Translations under genes and position numbers: made by a program | Notes under the pieces: model-generated | Told to the model about the DNA's origin: nothing | What the model saw: the letters and a program-made list of their open reading frames with translations, nothing else | Databases searched by the model: none | Shown here: piece after piece, positions 24,700-38,131 of the stretch | How the letters are laid out: the number at the start of each line of letters is the position of its first letter | Position numbering within the stretch: the first letter of the stretch is position 1 | Assembly (NCBI GenBank): GCA_030998225.1 | Contig: JAPYXD010000718.1 | Coordinates: forward strand, 744,001 to 808,000 | Reading direction: 5' to 3' | Length of the DNA stretch: 64,000 nucleotides | Source: Diplolepis rosae | Lineage: Eukaryota > Arthropoda > Insecta > Hymenoptera > Diplolepididae

Positions 24700-26940
24700 A
24701 AGTCAGAGTTCGGAAATCTCGCGTATTAGTTGGCCACTTTATAACAATTCTTATACTCCTATGAATTCGCGTATTACTTGGCCACTCTTTTCAAGACAGA
24801 CTTTGTTTAACTCGCGTATTACGAGGCCACTTATGTATTTATATCAGTCCTGTGGTCCATTGAACTCGCGCATTACTTGGCCACTCTTTTCAAGACAGAC
24901 TTCGTTTATCTCGCGTATTACTTGGCCACCTTACTTAAAGTCATAGTTCGGAAATCTCGCGTATTAGTTGGCCACTTTATAACAATTCTTATACTCCTAA
25001 GAACTCGCGCATTACTTGGCCACTTTACTTTAAGTCAGAGTCCGGAAATCTCGCGTATTACTTGGCCACTTTAGAAAAATTCTTATACTCCTATGAATTC
25101 GCGTATTACTTGGCCACCTTACTTTAAGTCAGAGTCCGAAAATCTCGCGTATTAGTTGGCCACTTTATAACAATTCTTATACTCCTAACAATTCGCGCAT
25201 AACTTTGCCACTCTTTTCAAAACAGACTTCGCTTAACTCGCGTATTACTTGGCCCCGTATAAAAATTCTTACACTCCTAAGAACTCGCGCATTACTTGGC
25301 CACTTTACTTTAAGTCAGAGTCCGGAAATCTCGCGCATTACTTGGCCACTTTACTTTAAGTCAGAGTTCGGAAATCTCGCGTATTAGTTGGCCACTTTAT
25401 AACAATTCTTATACTCCTAACAATTCGCGCATAACTTGGCCACTCTTTTCAAGACAGACTTCGCTTAACTCGCGTATTACTTGGCCCCGTATAAAAATTC
25501 TTACACTCCTAAGAACTCGCGCATTACTTGGCCACTTTACTTCAAGTCAGATTCCGGAAATCTCGCGCATTACTTGGCCACTTTACTTTAAGTCAGAGTC
25601 CGGAAATCTCGCGTATTAGTTGGCCACTTTATAACAATTCTTATACTCCTAAGAATTCGCGCATTACTTGGCCACTCTTTTCAGGACAGGCTTCGTCTAA
25701 CTCGCGTATTACGCGGCCACTTATGTATTTATATCAGTCATGAGGTCCATTGAACTTGCGCATTACTTGATCACCTTACTTTCAGTCAGAGTCCGAAAAT
25801 CTCGCGTATTAGTTGGCCACTTTAGAAAAATTCTTATACTCCTATGAATTCGCGTATTACTTGGCCACCTTACTTTAAGTCAGAGTCCGAAAATCTCGCG
25901 TATTAGTTGGCCACTTTATAACAATTCTTATACTCCTAACAATTCGCGCATAACTTTGCCACTCTTTTCAAAACAGACTTCGCTTAACTCGCGTATTACT
26001 TGGCCCCGTATAAAAATTCTTACACTCCTAAGAACTCGCGCATTACTTGGCCACTTTACTTCAAGTCAGAGTCCGGAAATCTCGCGCATTACTTGGCCAC
26101 TTTACTTTAAGTCAGAGTCCGGAAATCTCGCGTATTAGTTGGCCACTTTATAACAATTCTTATACTCCTAAGAATTCGCGCATTACTTGGCCACTCTTTT
26201 CAGGACAGGCTTCGTCTAACTCGCGTATTACGCGGCCACTTATGTTTTTATATCAGTCATGAGGTCCATTGAACTTGCGCATTACTTGGCCACTTTACTT
26301 TAAGTCAGAGTCCGGAAATCTCGCGCATTTCTTGGCCACTTTACTTTAAGTCAGAGTCCGAAAATCTCGCGTATTAGTTGGCCACTTTATAACAATTCTT
26401 ATACTCCTAACAATTCGCGCATAACTTTGCCACTCTTTTCAAAACAGACTTCGCTTAACTCGCGTATTACTTGGCCCCGTATAAAAATTCTTACACTCCT
26501 AGGAACTCGCGCATTACTTGGCCACTTTACTTCAAGTCAGAGTCCGGAAATCTCGCGCATTACTTGGCCACTTTACTTTCCGTCAGAGTCCGGAAATCTC
26601 ACGTATTAGTTGGCCACTTTATTACAATTCCTATACTCCTAACAATTCGCGCATAACTTGGCCACTCTTTTCAAGACAGACTTCGCTTAACTCGCGTATT
26701 ACTTGGCCACGTTATAAAAATTCTTACACTCCTAAGAACTCGCGCATTACTTGGCCACTTTACTTCAAGTCAGAGTCCGGAAATCTCGCGCATTATTTGG
26801 CCACCTTACTTAAAGTCAGAGTCCGGAAATCTCGCGTATTACTTGGCCCCGTATAAAAATTCTTACACTCCTAAGAACTCGCGCATTACTTGGCCACTTT
26901 GCTTTAAGTCAGAGTTCGGAAATCTCGCGTATTACTTGGC
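24700..26940 (+). repeat. A-A-B-C / 519-bp domain, duplicated elsewhere
   Basis: Starts with a B-C-D-C-A pentamer (about 24739-24976), then A-B-A-B-C-B-A-A phrases and a 519-bp 11-mer at 25537-26055. The first 1.5 kb matches 41.3-42.9 kb (offset 16,589); 25.96-27.1 kb matches 59.43-60.6 kb (offset 33,473). Confidence 0.75.
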
Positions 26941-29023
26941 CACCTTAATTAAAGTCAGAGTTCGGAAATCTCGCGTAGTAGTTGGCCACTTTATAACAAT
27001 TCTTATACTCCTAACAATTCGCGCATTACTTGGACACTCTTTTCAAGACAGACTTCGTTTAACTCGCATATTACTTGGCCACTTATAAAAATTCTTATAC
27101 TCCTAAGAACTCGCGCATTACTTGGCCACTTTACTTTAAGTCAGAGTCCGGAAATCTCGCGTATTAGTTGACCACTTTAGAAAAATTCTTATACTCATAT
27201 GAATTCTCGGATTACTTGGCCACCTTACTTTAAGGCAGAGTCCGAAAATCTCGCGTATTAGTTGGCCACTTTAGAAAAATTCTTATACTCCTATGAATTC
27301 GCGTATTACTTGGCCACTCTTTTCAAGACAGACTTTGCTTAACTCGCGCATTACGAGGCCACTCATGTATTTATATCAGTCCTGTGGTCCATTGAACTCG
27401 CGCATTACTTGGCCACTCTTTTAGAGACAGACTTCGTTTATCTCGCGTATTACTTGGCCACCTTACTTATAGTCAGAGTTCGGAAATCTCGCGTATTAGT
27501 TGGCCACTTTATAACAATGCTTATTCTCCTTAGAATTCGCGCATTACTTGGCCATTCTTTTCAGGACAGTCTTCGTCTATCTCGCGTATTACGAGGCCAC
27601 TTATGTATTTATATCATTCATGAGGTCCATTGAACTCGCGCATTACTTGATCACCTTACATGCAGTCAGAGTCCGGAAATCTCGCGTATTACTTGGCCAC
27701 TTTAGAAAAATTCTTATACTCCTATGAATTCGCGTATTACTTGGCCACTCTTTTCAAGACAGACTTTGTTTAACTCGCGTATTACGAGGCCACTCATGTA
27801 TTTATATCAGACCTGTGGTCCATTTAAATCGCGCATTACTTGGCCACTCTTTTCAAGACAGACTTCGTTTATCTCGCGTATTACTTGGCCACCTTACTTA
27901 TAGTCAGAGTTCGGAAATCTCGCGTTATAGTTGGCCACTTTATAACAATTCTTATACTCCTAAGAATTCGCGTAGTACTTGGCCACTCCTTGCAGGACAG
28001 GCTTCGTCTACCTCGCGTAGTACTAGGCCACTTATGTATGTCTATCAGTCATGAGGGCCATTGATATCGCGCATTACTTGACCACCTTACTTAAAGTCAG
28101 AGTCCGGAACTCTCGCGTATTACTTGGCCACTTGAGAAAAATTCTTATACTCCTATGAATTCGCGTATTACTTGGCCACCTTACTTTAAGGCAGAGTCCG
28201 AAAATCTCGCGTATTAGTTGGCCACATTATAACAATTCTTATACTCCTAAGAATTCGAGCAATACTTGGCCACTCTTTTCAGGACAGGCTTCGTCTAACT
28301 CGCGTATTAATTGGCCACTTATAAAAATTCTTATACTCCTAAGAACTCGCGCATTACTTGGCCACTTTACTTTAAGTCAGTGTCCGGAAATCTCGCGTAT
28401 TAGTTGGCCACTTTATAACAATTCTTATACTCCTAAGAATTCGCGCATTACTTGGCCACTCTTTTCAGGACAGGCTTCGTCTAACTCGCGTATTACGAGG
28501 CCACTTATGTATTTATATCAGTCATGAGGTCCATTGAACTCGCGTATTACTTGGCCACCTTAATTAAAGTCAGAGGCCGGAAATCTCGCGTATTACTTGG
28601 CCACGTAGAAGAATTCTGAGACTCCTCCGAACTCGCGCATTACTTGGCCACTTTACTTTAAGTCAGAGTTCGGAAATCTTGCGTATTACTTGGCCACCTT
28701 AATTAAAGTCAGAGGTCGGAAATCTCGCGTATTAGTTGGCCACTTTATAACAATTCTTATACTCCTAACAATTCGCGCATTACTTGGACACTCTTTTCAA
28801 GACAGACTTCGTTTAACTCGCATATTACTTGGCCACTTATAAAAATTCTTATACTCCTAAGAACTCGCGCATTACTTGGCCACTTTACTTTAAGTCAGAG
28901 TCCGGAAATCTCGCGTATTAGTTGGCCACTTTATAACAATTTTTATACTCCTTAGAATTCGCGCATTACTTGGCCACTCTTTTCAGGACAGGCTTCGTCT
29001 AACTCGCGTATTACGAGGCCACT
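26941..29023 (+). repeat. Diverged mixed domain with TTAATTAA monomers
   Basis: TTAATTAA occurs at 26945, 28560 and 28699. D monomers with TCATGTATTTATATCAG recur. 27.98-28.13 kb and 28.60-28.64 kb (CCACGTAGAAGAATTCTGAG, then ACTCCTCCGAACTCG) are degenerate. The marker ATTCGAGCAATACTTGG is near 28252. Confidence 0.7.
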
Positions 29024-29975
29024 TATGTATTTATATCCGTCCTGTGGTCCATTGAACTCGCGCATTACTTGGCCACTCTTTTCAAGACAGACTTCGTTTA
29101 TCTCGCGTATTACTTGGCCACCTTACTTAAAGTCAGAGTTCGGAAATCTCGCGTATTAGTTGGCCACTTTATAACAATTCTTATACTCCTTAGAATTCGC
29201 GCATTACTTGGCCACTCTTTTCAGGACAGGCTTCGTCTAACTCGCGTATTACGAGGCCACTTATGTATTTATATCATTCATGAGGTCCATTGAACTCGCG
29301 CATTACTTGGCCACTCTTTTCAAGACAGACTGCGTTTATCTCGAGTATTAATTGGCCACCTTACTTATAGTCAGAGTCCGGAAATCTCGCGTATTAGTTG
29401 GCCACTTTATAACAATTCTTATACTCCTAAGAATTCGCGCATTACTTGGCCACTCTTTTCAGGACAGGCTTCGTCTAACTCGCGTATTACGAGGCCACTT
29501 ATGTATTTATATCAGTCCTGTGGTCCATTGAACTCGCGCATTACTTGGCCACTCTTTTCAAGACAGACTTCGTTTATCTCGCGTATTACTTGGCCACCTT
29601 ACTTAAAGTCAGAGTTCGGAAATCTCGCGTATTAGTTGGCCACTTTATAACAATTCTTATACTCCTTAGAATTCGCGCATTACTTGGCCACTCTTTTCAG
29701 GACAGGCTTCGTCTAACTCGCGTATTACGAGGCCACTTATGTATTTATATCATTCATGAGGTCCATTGAACTCGCGCATTACTTGGCCACTCTTTTCAAG
29801 ACAGACTGCGTTTAACTCGCGTATTACTTGGCCACATTACTTAAAGTCAGAGTCCGGAAATCTCGCGTATTAGTTGGCCACTTTATTACAATTCTTATAC
29901 TCCTAAGAATTCGCGCATTACTTGGCCACTCTTTTCAGGACAGGCTTCGTCTAACTCGCGTATTACGAGGCCACT
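29024..29975 (+). repeat. Four consecutive 238-bp D-C-A-B-C pentamers
   Basis: D monomers start at 29024, 29262, 29500, 29738 and again at 29976, exactly 238 bp apart. Units alternate between CCTGTGGTCC and TTCATGAGGTCC forms of D, so a 476-bp dimer is superimposed: the first and third units are nearly identical, as are the second and fourth. This is the most regular run in the window. Confidence 0.88.
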
Positions 29976-31600
29976 TATGTATTTATATCAGTCATGAGGT
30001 CCATGGAACTCGCGTATTACTTGGCCACCTTAATTAAAGTCAGAGGCCGGAAATCTCGCGTATTACTTGGCCCCGTATAAAAATTCTTACACTCCTAAGA
30101 ACTCGCGCATTACTTGGCCACTTTACTTTAAGTCAGAGTTCGGAAATCTCGCGTATTACTTGGCCACCTTAATTAAAGTCAGAGGCCGGAAATCTCGCGT
30201 ATTGGTTGCCCACTTTATAACAATTCTTATACTCCTAACAATTCGCGCATTACTTGGACACTCTTTTCAAGACAGACTTCGTTTAACTCGCGTATTACTT
30301 GGCCACTTATAAAAATTCTTATACTCCTAAGAACTCGCGCATTACTTGGCCACTTTACTTTAAGTCAGAGTCCGGAAATCTCGCGTATTAGTTGGCCACT
30401 TTATAACAATGCTTATTCTCATTAGAATTCGCGCATTACTTGGCCACTCTTTTCAGGACAGGCTTCGTCTAACTCGCGTATTACGAGGCCACTTATGTAT
30501 TTATATCAGTCCTGTGGTCCATTGAACTCGCGCATTACTTGGCCACTCTTTTCAAGACAGACTTCGTTTATCTCGCGTATTACTTGGCCACCTTACTTAA
30601 AGTCAGAGTCCGGAAATCTCGCGTATTAGTTGGCCACTTTATAACAATTCTTATACTCCTAAGAATTCGCGCATTACTTGGCCACTCTTTTCAAGACAGA
30701 CTTCGTTTATCTCGCGCATTACTTGGCCACGTTATTTAAAGTCAGAGTCCGGAAATCTCGAGTATTAGTTGGCCACTTTATAACAATTCTTATACTCCTA
30801 ACAATTCGCGCATTACTTGGCCACTCTTTTCAAGACAGACTTCGTTTAACTCGCGTATTACTTGGCCACTTATAAAAATTCTTATACTCCTAAGAACTCG
30901 CGCATTACTTGGCCACTTTACTTTAAGTCAGAGTCCGGAAATCTCGCGTATTAGTTGGCCACTTTATAACAATTCTTATACTCCTAAGAATTCGTGCATT
31001 ACTTGGCCACTCTTTTCAGGACAGACTGCGTTGATCTCGCGCATTACTTGGCCACCTTATTTAAAGTCAGAGTCCGGAAATCTCGCGTATTAGTTGGCCA
31101 CTTTATAACAATTCTTATACTCCTAAGAATTCGCGCATTACTTGGCCACTCTTTTCAAGACTGACTTTGTTTAACTCCCGTATTACGAGGCCACTTATGT
31201 TTTTATATACGTGATGTGTTCCATTGAACTCGCGCATTACTTGGCCACTCTTTTCAAGACAGACTTCGTTTATCTCGCGTATTACTTGGCCACCTTACTT
31301 AAAGTCAGAGTCCGGAAATCTCGCGTATTAGTTGGCCACTTTATAACAATTCTTATACTCCTAAGAATTCGCGCATTACTTGGCCACTCTTTTCAGGACA
31401 GGCTTCGTCTAACTCGCGTATTACGAGGCCACTTATGTATTTATATCAGGCCTGTGGTCCATTGAACTCGCGCATTACTTGGCCACTATTTTCAAGACAG
31501 ACTGCGTTTATCTCGCGTATTACTTGGCCACCTTACTTATAGTCAGAGTTCGGTAATCTCGCGTATTAGTTGGCCACTTTATAACAATTCTTATACTCCT
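29976..31600 (+). repeat. Pentamer remnant and 139-bp C-A-B trimers
   Basis: TTAATTAA A monomers at 30030 and 30169 follow the pentamer run. The D after 29976 starts at 30494, 518 bp later, the same as the gap preceding the run. Two C-A-B trimers of exactly 139 bp (30548-30686 and 30687-30825) follow, then C, B, A, B. D near 31198 is altered to ATGTTTTTATATACGTGATG. Confidence 0.78.
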
Positions 31601-33660
31601 AAGAATTCGCGCATTACTTGGCCACTCTTTTCAAGACAGACTTCGTTTATCTCGCGTATTACTTGGCCACCTTACTTGATGTCAGAGTTCGGAAATCTCG
31701 CGTATTACTTGGCCACCTTACTTAAAGTCTGAGTCCGAAAATCTCGGGTATTAGTTGGCCACTTTATAACAATTTTTATACTCCTAACAATTCGCGCATA
31801 GCTTGGCCACTCTTTTCAAGACAGACTTCGCTTAACTCGCGTATTACTTGGCCCCTTATAAAAATTCTTACACTCCTAAGAACTCGCGCATTACTTGGCC
31901 ACTTTACTTTAAGTCAGAGTCCGGAAATCTCGAGTATTATTTGGCCACTTTAGAAAAATTCTTATACTCCTATGAATTCGCGTATTACTTGGCCACTCTT
32001 TTCAAGACTGACTTTGTTTAACTCGCGTATTACGAGGCCACTTATGTATTTATATCAGTCCTGTGGTCCATTGAACTCGCGCATTACTTGGCCACTCTTT
32101 TCAAGACAGACTTCGTTTATCTCGCGTATTACTTGGCCACCTTACTTAAAGTCAGAGTCCGGAAATCTCGCGTATTAGTTGGCCACTTTATAACAATTCT
32201 TATACTCCTAAGAATTCGCGCATTACTTGGCCACTCTTTTCAGGACAGGCTTCGTCTAACTCGCGTATTACGAGGCCACTTATGTATTTATATCATTCAT
32301 GAGGTCCATTGAACTCGCGCATTACTTGGCCACTCTTTTCAAGACAGACTGCGTTTATCTCGCGTATTACTTGGCCACCTTACTTATAGTCAGAGTTCGG
32401 AAATCTCGCGTATTAGTTGGCCACTTTATAACAATTCTTATACTCCTAAGAATTCGCGCATTACTTGGCCACTCTTTTCAGGACAGGCTTCGTCTAACTC
32501 GCGTATTACGATGCCACTTATAAAAATTCTTATACTCCTAAGAATTCGTGCATTACTTGGCCACTCTTTTCAGGACAGGCTTCGTCTAACTCGCGTATTA
32601 CGAGGCCACTTATGTATTTATATCAGTCATGAGGTCCATTGAACTCGCGCATTACTTGATCACCTTACTAAAAGTCAGAGTCCGGAAATCTCGCGTATTA
32701 CTTGGCCACTTTACTTTAATTCAGAGTCCGGAAATCTCACGTATAACTTGGCCCATTATAAAAATTCTTACACTCCTAAGAACTCGCGCATTACTTGGCC
32801 ACTTTACTTTAAGTCAGAGTCCGGAAATCTCGCGCATTACTTGGCCACTTTACTTTAAGTCAGAGTCCGGAAATCTCACGTATTACTTGGCCACTTGATA
32901 AAAATTCTAATACTCCTAAGAATTCGCGCATTACTTGGCCACTCTTTTCAGGACAGGCTTCGTCTAACTCGCGTATTACTTGGCCACTTTTAAAAATTCT
33001 TATACTCCTAAGAACTCGCGCATTACTTGGCCTATTTACTTTAAGTCAGAGTCCGGAAATCTCGCGTATTAGTTGGCCACTTTATAACAATTCTTATACT
33101 CCTAAGAATTCGCGCATTACTTGGCCACTCTTTTCAGGACAGGCTTCGTCTAACTCGCGTATTACGAGGCCACTTATGTATTTATATCAGTAATGAAGTC
33201 CATTGAACTAGAGAATAAATCGATCACCTAACTTAAAGTCAGAGTCCGGAAATCTCACGTATTACTTTGCCACTTTAGAAAAATTCTTATACTCCTATGA
33301 ATTCGCGTATTACTTGGCCACCTTACTTTAAGTCAGAGTCCGGAAATCTCGCGTATTAGTTGGCCACTTTATAACAATTCTTATACTCCTAAGAATTCGC
33401 GCATTACTTGGCCACTCTTTTCAGGACAGGCTTCGTCTAACTCGCGTATTACGAGGCCACTTATAAAAATTCTTATACTCCTAAGAATTCGCGCATTACT
33501 TGGCCACTCTTTTCAGGACAGGCTTCGTCTAACTCGCGTATTACTTGGCCACTTATAAAAATTCTTATACTCCTAAGAACTCGCGCATTACTTGGCCACT
33601 TTACTTTAAGTCAGAGTCCGGAAATCTCGCGTATTAGTTGGCCACTTTATAACAATTCTT
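31600..33660 (+). repeat. ~2-kb repeat family, copy 2
   Basis: Matches 38.38-40.44 kb at offset exactly 6,778 (for example the TTGATAAAAATTCTAATAC marker at 32895 and 39673). Also matches copy 1. A diverged D/A pair lies at 33188-33240 (GTAATGAAGTCCATTGAAC, then GAGAATAAATCGATCACC). Confidence 0.78.
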
Positions 33661-34017
33661 ATACTCCTAAGAATTCGCGCATTACTTGGCCACTCTTTTC
33701 AGGACAGGCTTCGTCTAACTCGCGTATTACGAGGCCACTTATAAAAATTCTTATACTCCTAAGAATTCGCGCATTACTTGGCCACTCTTTTCAGGACAGG
33801 CTTCGTCTAACTCGCGTATTACTTGGCCCCTTATAAAAATTCTTACACTCCTAAGAACTCGCGCATTACTTGGCCACTTTACTTTAAGTCAGAGTCCGGA
33901 AATCTCGCGTATTAGTTGGCCACTTTATAACAATTCTTATACTCCTTAGAATTCGCGCATTACTTGGCCACTCTTTTCAGGACAGGCTTCGTCTAACTCG
34001 CGTATTACGAGGCCACT

Positions 34018-34880
34018 TATGTATTTATATCAGTCATGAGGTCCATTGAACTCGGGCATTACCTGATCACCTTACTTTAAGACAGAGTCCGAAAATCTCG
34101 CGTATTACTTGGCCACTTTAGAAAATTTCTTATACTCCTACGTCCTCGCGCAGTACTTGGCCACCTTCCTTTATTTCAGAGTCCGGAAATCTCGCGTATT
34201 TGTTGGCCACTTTATAACAATTCTTATACTCCTAACAATTCGCGCATTACTTGGCCACTCTTTTCAGGACAGGCTTCGTCTAACTCGCGTATTACGAGGC
34301 CACTTATGTATTTATATCAGTCATGAGGTCCATTGAACTTGCGCATTACTTGATCACCTTACTTTAAGTCAGAGTCCGAAAATCTCGCGTATTAGTTGGC
34401 CACTTTAGAAAAATTCTTATACTCCTATGAATTCGCGTATTACTTGGCCACTCTTTTCCAGACAGACTTTGTTTAACTCGCGTATTACGAGGCCACTTAT
34501 GTATTTATATCAGTCCTGTGTTCCATTGAACTCGCGCATTACTTGGCCACTCTTTTCAAGACAGACTTCGTTTATCTCGCGTATTACTTGGCCACCTTAC
34601 TTAAAGTCAGAGTTCGGAAATCTCGCGTATTAGTTGGCCACTTTAGAAAAATTCTTATACTCCTATGAATTCGCGTATTACTTGGCCACTCTTTTCAAGA
34701 CTGACTTTGTTTAACTCGCGTATTACGAGGCCACTTATGTATTTATATCAGTCCTGTGGTCCATTGAACTCGCGCATTACTTGGCCACTCTTTTCAAGAC
34801 AGACTTCGTTTATCTCGCGTATTACTTGGCCACCTTACTTAAAGTCAGAGTTCGGAAATCTCGCGTATTAGTTGGCCACT
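34018..34880 (+). repeat. Compound module, copy 6
   Basis: D starts at 34018, 34305, 34498 and 34736 reproduce 287-193-238. Within the first phrase, 34121-34190 is degenerate: CTACGTCCTCGCGCAGTACT and CCTTCCTTTATTTCAGAG. Yet the spacing is exact, so substitutions rather than indels caused the decay. Confidence 0.85.
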
Positions 34881-37730
34881 TTATAACAATTCTTATACTC
34901 CTAAGAACTCGCGCATTACTTGGCCACTTTACTTTAAGTCAGAGTCCGGAAATCTCGCGTATTACTTGGCCACTTTAGAAAAATTCTTATACTCCTATGA
35001 ATTCGCGTATTACTTGGCCACCTTACTTTAAGTCAGAGTCCGAAAATCTCGCGTATTAGTTGGCCACTTTATAACAATTCTTATACTCCTAACAATTCGC
35101 GCATAACTTGGCCACTCTTTTCAAGACAGACTTCGCTTAACTCGCGTATTACTTGGCCCCGTATAAAAATTCTTACACTCATAAGAACTCGCGCATTACT
35201 TGGCCACTTTACTTTAAGTCAGAGTCCGGAAATCTCGCGCATTACTTGGCCACTTTACTTTAAGTCAGAGTTCGGAAATCTCGCGTATTAGTTGGCCACT
35301 TTATAACAATTCTTATACTCCTAACAATTTTCGCATAACTTGGCCACTCTTTTCAAGACAGACTTCGCTTAACTCGTGTATTACTTGGCCCCATATAAAA
35401 ATTCTTACACTCCTAAGAACTCGCGTATTACTTGGCCACTTTACTTCAAGTCAGAGTCCGGAAATCTCGCGCATTACTTGGCCACTTTACTTTAAGTCAG
35501 AGTCCGGAAATCTCGCGTATTAGTTGGCCACTTTATAACAATTCTTATACTCCTAAGAATTCGCGCATTACTTGGCGACTCTTTTCAGGACAGGCTTCGT
35601 CTAACTCGCGTATTACGCGGCCACTTATGTATTTATATCAGTCATGAGGTCCATTGAACTTGCGCATTACTTGATCACCTTACTTTCAGTCAGAGTCCGA
35701 AAATCTCGCGTATTAGTTGGCCACTTTAGAAAAATTCTTATACTCCTATGAATTCGCGTATTACTTGGCCACCTTACTTTAAGTCAGAGTCCGAAAATCA
35801 CGCGTATTAGTTGGCCACTTTATAACAATTCTTATACTCCTAACAATTCGCGCATAACTTTGCCACTCTTTTCAAAACAGACTTCGCTTAACTCGCGTAT
35901 TACTTGGCCCCGTATAAAAATTCTTACACTCCTAAGAACTCGCGCATTACTTGGCCACTTTACTTTAAGTCAGAGTCTGGAAATCTCGCGCATTACTTGG
36001 CCACTTTACTTTAAGTCAGAGTCCGGAAATCTCGCGTATTAGTTGGCCACTTTATAACAATTCCTATACTCCTAAGAATTCGCGCATTACTTGGCCACTC
36101 TTTTCAGGACAGGCTTCGTCTAACTCGCGTATTACGCGGCCACTTATGTATTTATATCAGTCATGAGGTCCATTGAACTTGCGCATTACTTGGACACTTT
36201 ACTTTAAGTCATAGTCCTGAAATCTCGCGCATTACTTGGCCACTTTACTTTAAGTCAGAGTCCGAAAATCTCGCGTATTAGTTGGCCACTTTATAACAAT
36301 TCTTATACTCCTAACAATTCGCGCATAACTTTGCCACTCTTTTCAAAACAGACTTCGCTTAACTCGCGTATTACTTGGCCCCGTATAAAAATTCTTACAC
36401 TCCTAAGAACTCGCGCATTACTTGGCCACTTTACTTCAAGTCAGAGTCCGGAAATCTCGCGCATTACTTGGCCACTTTACTTTAAGTCAGAGTCCGGAAA
36501 TCTCGCGTATTACTTGGCCCCGTATAAAAATTCTTACACTCCTAAGAACTCGCGCATTACTTGGCCACTTTACTTTAAGTCAGAGTTCGGAAATCTCGCG
36601 TATTACTTGGCCACCTTACTTAAAGTCAGAGGCCGGAAATCTCGCGTATTGGTTGGCCACTTTATAACAATTCTTATACTCCTAACAATTCGCGAATTAC
36701 TTGGACACTCGTTTCTAGACAGACTTCGTTTAACTCTCGTATTACTTGTCCAATTATACAAATTCTTATACTCCTAAGAACTCGCGCATTACTTGGGCAC
36801 TTTACTTTTAGTCAGAGTCCGGAAATCTCGCGTATTAGTTGGCCACTTTATAACAATGCTTATTCTCCTTAGAATTCGCGCATTACTTGGCCACTCTTTT
36901 CAGGACAGGCTTCGTCTAACTCGCGTATTACGAGGCCACTTATGTATTTATATCATTCATGAGGTCGATTGAACTCGCGCATTACTTGATCACCTTACTA
37001 AAAGTCAGAGTCCGGAAATCTCGCGTATTACTTGGCCACTTTAGAAAAATTATTATACTCCTATGAATTCGCGTATTACTTGGCCACTCTTTTCAAGACA
37101 GACTTTGTTTAACTCGCGTATTACGAGGCCACTCATGTATTTATATCAGACCTGTGGTCCATTGAACTCGCGCATTACTTGGCCACTCTTTTCAAGACAG
37201 ACTTCGTTTATCTCGCGTATTACTTGGCCACCTTACTTATAGTCAGAGTTCGGAAATCTCGCGTTATAGTTGGCCACTTTATAACAATTCTTATACTCCT
37301 AAGAATTCGCGCAGTACTTGGCCACTCTTTTCAGGACAGGCTTCGTCTAACTCGCGTATTACGAGGCCACTTATGTATTTATATCAGTCATGAGGTGCAT
37401 TGAACTCGCGCATTACTTGATCACCTTACTAAAAGTCAGAGTCCGGAAATCTCGCGTATTACTTTGCCACTTTAGAAAAATTCTTATACTCCTATGAATT
37501 CGCGTATTACTTGGCCACCTTACTTTAAGTCAGAGTCCGAAAATCTCGCGTATTAGTTGGCCACTTTATAACAATTCTTATACTCCTAACAATTCGAGCA
37601 ATACTTGGCCACTCTTTTCAGGACAGGCTTCGTCTAACTCGCGTATTAATTGGCGACTTATAATAATTCTTTTACTCCTTAGAACTCGCGCATTACTTGG
37701 CCACTTTACTTTAAGTCAGAGTCAGGAAAT
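34881..37730 (+). repeat. A-A-B-C domain grading into mixed domain
   Basis: 34.67-36.4 kb matches 45.68-47.4 kb at offset 11,014. A 471-bp decamer is at 35868-36338. From about 36.5 kb the sequence switches to the mixed type (A with CTTACTTAAAGTCAGAGGCC near 36616; D with TCATGTATTTATATCAG near 37132), matching 7.9-8.8 and 61.7-62.6 kb. 36.70-36.77 kb is degenerate. Confidence 0.72.
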
Positions 37731-38111
37731 CTCGCGTAGTAGTTGGCCACTTTATAACAATTCCTATACTCCTAACAATTCGTGCATAACTTGGCCACTC
37801 TTTTTCAAGACAGACTTCGCTTAACTCGCGTATTACTTGGCCCCTTATAAAAATTCTTACACTCCTAAGAACTCGCGCATTACTTGGCCACTTTACTTTA
37901 AGTCAGAGTCCGGAAATCTCGCGCATTACTTGGCCACTTTACTTTAAGTCAGAGTCCGGAAATCTCACGTATTACTTGGCCACTTGATAAAAATTCTAAT
38001 ACTCCTAAGAATTCGCGCATTACTTGGCCACTCTTTTCAGGACAGACTTCGTTTAACTCGCGTATTACGAGACCACTTATGTATTTATATCAGTCCTGTG
38101 GCCCATTGAAC

Positions 38112-38131
38112 CTGACCTTACTTAAGGTCAG
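38112..38131. other. Perfect 20-bp inverted repeat, second copy
   Basis: Identical to the copy at 11446 and in the same context: a D monomer with GGCCCATTGAAC lacking its core, followed by a class A monomer. Lies in the 37.7-39.1 kb copy of the 1,452-bp unit. Confidence 0.85.

Larger units (their letters stand above)
20951..24700 (+). repeat. Diverged mixed domain
   Basis: B-C-D-C-A pentamers in which D begins TCATGTATTTATATCAG alternate with B-A phrases. C monomers with TTTTAGAGACAGAC occur at 21288 and 22239. Substitutions are concentrated at 21331-21400 and 21899-22085. The marker ATTCGAGCAATACTTGG is near 23168; TTAATTAA is at 23474. Confidence 0.7.
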
